Positions 60,118 to 64,000 of a stretch of DNA of 64,000 bases are shown one piece after another. The notes beneath the pieces were generated by a model. It ran no database searches and had not been told where the DNA came from. It saw only the letters and a list, made by a program, of their open reading frames with translations. The translations under genes and the position numbers were made by a program. The stretch comes from Okapia johnstoni (taxonomy: Eukaryota; Chordata; Mammalia; Artiodactyla; Giraffidae): NCBI GenBank assembly GCA_024291935.2, contig CM044309.1, forward strand, positions 3,906,001-3,970,000. Direction: 5' to 3'. Numbering within the stretch: the first letter of the stretch is position 1; every line of letters starts with the position of its first letter.

Positions 60118-60425
60118 GGCTTCCCTCCTGGCTCAGTGGTAAAGAATCCTCCTGCCAAAGCAGAAGACCCAAGATTGATCCCTGGTCTGGGAAGATCCCA
60201 TATGCCATATGGGAGTAATGGAGCCCATGTGCCACAACTATAGAGCCTGTGCTCTGGAGCCCGGAAACCTCAGTCAGAGAAGCCACCATAGTGAGAAGTC
60301 CACACACCACAGTGAGGAGTCCACACACCGCGGGGAGGAGTCCACACACTGCAGCTAAAAAGTAGTCAGCACTCACCACAACCAGAGAAAAGCCCAAATA
60401 GCAATGAATACCCAGCACAAAATTA
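60118..60425 (+). mobile_element. CHR-1-type SINE
   Basis: GGCTTCCCTCCTGGCTCAGT head and GAGCCCATGTGCCACAACTA body; followed by an AT-rich tail (60420-60500). Confidence 0.8.
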
Positions 60426-60584
60426 AATTAATTAATTAAAATTAAATTTTAAATTTTAAATTAAATTAATAAAATTATTTTTAAACTTTTTTTTAAAAAG
60501 AAAGGAAAGTGGACGAGGAAGGGAAGTGAAACCTTTTTTTTTTTTTTTCAGTGTACAGGTCTTCTATTTCTATGCCTGTATGTG

Positions 60585-60785
60585 GGCTCAGTTGCTTCAG
60601 TCGTGACTCTTTGCAATGCTATGGACTGTAGCCTGCCAGGCTCCTCTGTCCATGGGGATTCTTCAGGCAAGAATGCTGGAGTGGGTTGTCATGCCCTCCT
60701 CCAGGGGACCTTTCCAATCCAGGATTGAACCTGCATCTCCTGCATTGCAGGCGGATTCTTTACCCACTGAGCCACCTGGGGAGCC
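60585..60785 (-). mobile_element. Bov-tA SINE
   Basis: GCTCAGTTGCTTCAGTCGTG through ACCCACTGAGCCACCTGG; part of the insertion nest inside relic C. Confidence 0.87.
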
Positions 60786-60837
60786 TTCTATTCCTATAGG
60801 AACATAAAATACCCTTTTGTTACAGGTGAAAAGTGAA

Positions 60838-61048
60838 CATGAAAGTGAAGTCGCTCAGTCGTGTCCGACTCTCTGCAACCCCATGGACTGTAGCCTGTCA
60901 GGCTCCTCCGCCTATGGGATTTTTCCAGGCAAGAACACTGGAGTGGGTTGCCATTTCCTTCTCCGGGAGATCTTCCCAACCCAGGGATTGAACCAAGGTC
61001 TCCCGCATTATAGGCAGATGCTTTACCGTCTGAGCCACCAGGGAAATA
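60838..61048 (-). mobile_element. Bov-tA SINE
   Basis: ATGAAAGTGAAGTCGCTCAG through ACCGTCTGAGCCACCAGGGA; the last member of the nest before relic C exon 1 resumes. Confidence 0.9.
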
Positions 61049-61097
61049 AACTACATGAAATCCAGGTTTCCCAAATTGAAAAAAAAAAAACTTAGTG

Positions 61098-61335
61098 AAG
61101 GTAGCTGTCTCCCCGAGTATCTGGGCAGCTTGTGTAGTGTGACTTTGATCTCCACTCTCAGCCACGCAGAGCTGGGGACAACCTGCCCTAGAAGTGGAAC
61201 ACAGTATTGCTGCCTCAAAAGAGCTTTTGCATCCTCTGTTACTTTCCTTGGTCATTGGATCAAACTTTTGTTTAGCACTTAGGAATGACTGCTCAAACCT
61301 AATTACCATCTGGCTATATACTCCAGTGTCTGTGA
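61098..61335 (+). pseudogene. Relic copy C: exon 1, second piece
   Basis: Resumes at GTAGCTGTCTCCCCGAGTAT, matching copy B around 40618. A one-base deletion in TGTGTAGTGTGACTTTG shifts the frame and creates a stop. Similarity continues through HAE, SGTQY-like and the loop after TM3 and fades near 61335. The rest of exon 1 (TM4 to TM6) was not found. Confidence 0.85.
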
Positions 61336-61524
61336 CAGGTTCTAGGTGTCCATGGAGCACAGGTAGGGAAGTGGTGAAACGTACAGCAACAGAAGATGGG
61401 GGGAAAATAATTTTGTAAAGTTATTTTATTGTTTCCTCCAAGAGCAAGGTTTCCCATTGATGGTCATCATTAAGAACTTGAAGAGATTACCATTAAAAGT
61501 TTTTGAATTAAAATGTTAAGTGTG

Positions 61525-61722
61525 TGTGCTTTGTCACTCACTTGTATCCAACTCTTTGAGACCCTTTGGACTGTAGCCCTCCAGGCTCCTCTGTCCATGG
61601 GATTTCCCAGGCAAGAACACTGGAGTGGGTTGCCATTTCCTTCACCAGGGGATCTTCCAGACCCAAGAATCGAACCCACATCTCCTATGTCTCCTGTATT
61701 GCAAGCAGATTCTTTACCTGCT
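61525..61722 (-). mobile_element. Bov-tA SINE
   Basis: GTGTGCTTTGTCACTCACTT through GCAAGCAGATTCTTTACCTG. Confidence 0.87.
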
Positions 61723-61784
61723 CATTTTCAATATGAAATCTCTTTTAGCTTTAAAATTATTTTTTAAAGCTATATCAGTTAAGT

Positions 61785-62512
61785 TCACTTCAGTCACTCA
61801 GTTGTGTCTGACTCTTTGCGACCCCATGGACTGCAGCACGCTAGGCTTCCCTGTCCATCAACTCCCGGAGTTTACTCAAACTTATGTCCACTGAGTCGGT
61901 GATGCCATCCAACCATCTCATCCTCTGTCATCCCCTTCTCCTCCCACCTTCAATCTTTCCCAGTATCAGGGTCTTTTCCAGTGAGTCAGTTCTTCGAATC
62001 AGGTGGCCAAAGTATTGGAATTTCAGCTTCAGCATCACTCCTTCCAATAAATATTCAGGACTGATTTTCCTTTCAGGATTGACTGGTTGGATCTCCTTGC
62101 AGTCCCAGGGACTCTCAAGAGTCTTATCCAATGCCACAATTCAAAAGCATCAATTCTTCAGCGCTCAGCTTTCTTTATAGTCCAACTCATGACTACCGGA
62201 AAAACCATAACTTTGACTAGACGGACCTTCGTCAGCAAAGTAATGTCTTTGCTTTTTAATAGGCTGTCTAGGTTGGTCATAGTTTTTCTTCCGAAGGAGC
62301 AAGCGTCTTTTAATTTCATGGCTGCAGTCACCATCTGCAGTGATTTTGGAGCCCCACAAAATAGTCTGTCACTGTTTCCACTGTTTCCCCATCTAGTTGC
62401 CATGAACTGATGGGACCAGATCCCATGATCTTAGTTTTCTGAATGTCAAGTTTTAAGCCAGTTTTTTTCCCACTCCGCTCTTCCACTTTCATCAAGAGGC
62501 TCTTTAGTTGAA
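61785..62512 (-). mobile_element. BovB LINE 3' fragment
   Basis: Antisense BovB from TTCACTTCAGTCACTCAGTT to AAGAGGCTCTTTAGTTG; several indels break the frame. Confidence 0.9.
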
Positions 62513-63699
62513 ACCATATGCATTTTAGAATAATTTTGTCAAGTTCCATAAAAGATTCAGTTGGGACTCTCATAATGGAATCTTATTTGCAGTGTATTTA
62601 GGGAAAATTAACACCTTTATAGTAATGATTAAAGGTTTCTCTTGATTAAACTGCTTGAGGGAGCAGGGGGAAGCTTTTCTCTAAGCTTTAGTTTCTTACA
62701 CAAAACTTTGCATACTTCCTGTTAGACTTATTTCACAGCTTACAATTTTAGTTGCTATGTTGATTTAGAAAATTCAAGAAAATTATATCTTATGCAAATA
62801 AAAGAAGTTTATCTCTTATTTTTAAATTCTTAAAACATATTTTTTTCTTTCTTACAGCATCAGTTCTAGTTCATTTTAAAAGAAAAACAGGAATCCTGAA
62901 TTTGCTCACGACTTTAGTGAAAATATTTCTAATGTTTCATATTAAGTGTGATATTTGCTATAGGTGTTTAGAAAATGCTGTTTAGTTATCTATACCATTG
63001 TCTACTTTTCACTTGCTAAGATTTTAATTATGAAAAAAATACTGAATCTACTAAATAACCGTTGGCTTCCTTAAGATAACTATGGTTTCTTCTTAATCAA
63101 CTAATGTAGGATATATTTTGCTCGTTTTTAGCTTCATGAGTCTTCCCTCTTTTTTTCTGTTGGTCCAACAGTTTCTCCATTTTATCTTAAACAACAACAA
63201 CTGTTTTGTAGAGTTGTCCTACAGTTTTCTAGTCTCTAGTTCTCCTTCTTCAGAAGCCCATAGTCTCTTACTCCCTCTGGTGCACGACCTGTGTATAAAC
63301 TAAAGGCCAGCCTGGGAAGGCAGTTCCATAGTTCTCCTTACTTTCCTGTGAGAAGCCTCAAGTCCAGGCTTTCTCCCAACCTAGCACAATTGTGCCTGGA
63401 TACACAACAAGCCCCTGGTCTCTTTTCTTTTGTTCTTAGCTCCCCACCTCACCCCCCCCCCGCCCCCACAAAGAATGCCAAAGCCAGCCCCTCTAGCAGC
63501 TCCATGAAAGGCCAGGATGTTCTGGCATGCTCTGTCCGTTGTTTGGAGGGGGTGAGGTACACAACTAAGTATAACTAGAACTCATGAGTGATGCAGATTT
63601 TTTCAAGGCCACAAGTTACAAAGGAGGCTGATCTTCTGTGCCCATGTCATTGACCTGATGTTCTGTACTGGGATCTGAAAGTATCACGTCATCATAACG
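62513..63699. other. Distal DNA, nothing firm
   Basis: AT-rich to 63250, then GC-balanced with a C-rich run at 63450-63472. No copy C exon 2 could be found here; no other gene recognised. Confidence 0.4.
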
Positions 63700-63930
63700 T
63701 TTTTAAAAGCTTTGGGTTTTATTTTGCTAAAAGCTTGTACACATTTTATGTGGTTGAAAGAAAAATGGTTTTGTGTCTTGTCTGAAAAAATTATCATAAA
63801 AGTGCCAGTCGAGTCTAACAGAAAAAGACACATGTAAATTACAGGATGTGTAACACTGCCATTACATTTTGGTCTCACAGGAAGGCGGTATAACACAAGA
63901 GGATATTTAAAAACTGTCAAGATGAAGAAA
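63700..63930 (+). other. Possible copy C intron 2 segment
   Basis: This block resembles part of copy B intron 2 (about 49945-50150): AGCTTTG, TATGTGG, GAAAAAGACACAT and then TTTGGTCTCACAGGAA followed by a GTAACACA-like stretch appear in the same order. If the match is not a dispersed repeat, the third copy extends to the window edge, with its exon 3 position expected about 1.4 kb beyond. Confidence 0.4.
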
Positions 63931-64000
63931 AAGTCAACAACAATAGTTGTCTTACACTCTGCACCCAAATCAGTCAACAGAGCTTGTAACATCTCAGCTA

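Noticed and set aside
63684..63992. 102-codon minus-strand frame, considered as the 3' end of ATP6V0D2
   Set aside because: In human that gene lies convergent to SLC7A13, but I see no V-ATPase subunit d sequence here, and the block instead resembles copy B intron 2.

Overview
This is nuclear genomic DNA from a ruminant, most likely a pecoran such as a bovid or cervid. The evidence is the repeat content: many RTE-type BovB LINE copies, tRNA-Glu-derived Bov-tA SINEs and CHR SINEs, with ruminant L1 fragments, a few old MIR, hAT and Tigger relics, and one degraded endogenous retrovirus. The exact species cannot be fixed from the sequence. There are no prokaryotic features.

The only host protein-coding content I can support is a tandem array of SLC7A13-like amino-acid transporter genes (AGT1/XAT2 family; APC superfamily, LeuT fold), all on the + strand. 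Copy 0 (about 2.63-3.16 kb) is a heavily decayed exon 1. Copy A (11798-31141) is an intact four-exon gene with a predicted 488-residue protein. Copy B (40500-56049) is a second intact four-exon gene with a predicted 472-residue protein. Copy C (from about 58.7 kb) keeps the upstream flank and two pieces of exon 1, has lost its start codon, is split by nested LINE and SINE insertions, and may continue past the right edge. A and B share intron phases (1, 1, 0), identical lengths for exons 2 and 3 (132 and 362 bp) and canonical GT/AG splice sites. Across exon 1 the two proteins are about 69% identical by hand count, so this is an old duplication with both copies kept open.

Layout: 0-11.8 kb, L1 and BovB DNA with relic 0 and a long BovB (7.1-10.9 kb). 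11.8-31.1 kb, gene A; its intron 2 carries L1, a retroviral pol relic and a BovB nested in L1, and its intron 3 carries a complete BovB with a 5' inversion and target-site duplication, an LTR-like block and a CHR SINE with an expanded internal repeat. 31.2-40.4 kb, intergenic, with a five-unit SINE tandem array (35.1-36.2 kb) and a 7 x 68 bp minisatellite just upstream of gene B. 40.5-56.0 kb, gene B. 56-64 kb, intergenic DNA with a 128 bp duplication, then relic C.

From family knowledge, SLC7A13 works at the plasma membrane as the light chain of a heteromeric transporter (cystine, aspartate, glutamate; kidney proximal tubule, with SLC3A1/rBAT reported as partner). The copies probably arose by local duplication and LINE/SINE insertion then remodelled the introns. 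The most interesting biological point is that A and B differ in the TM6 segment that gates substrate in this family, so they may not carry the same substrates.
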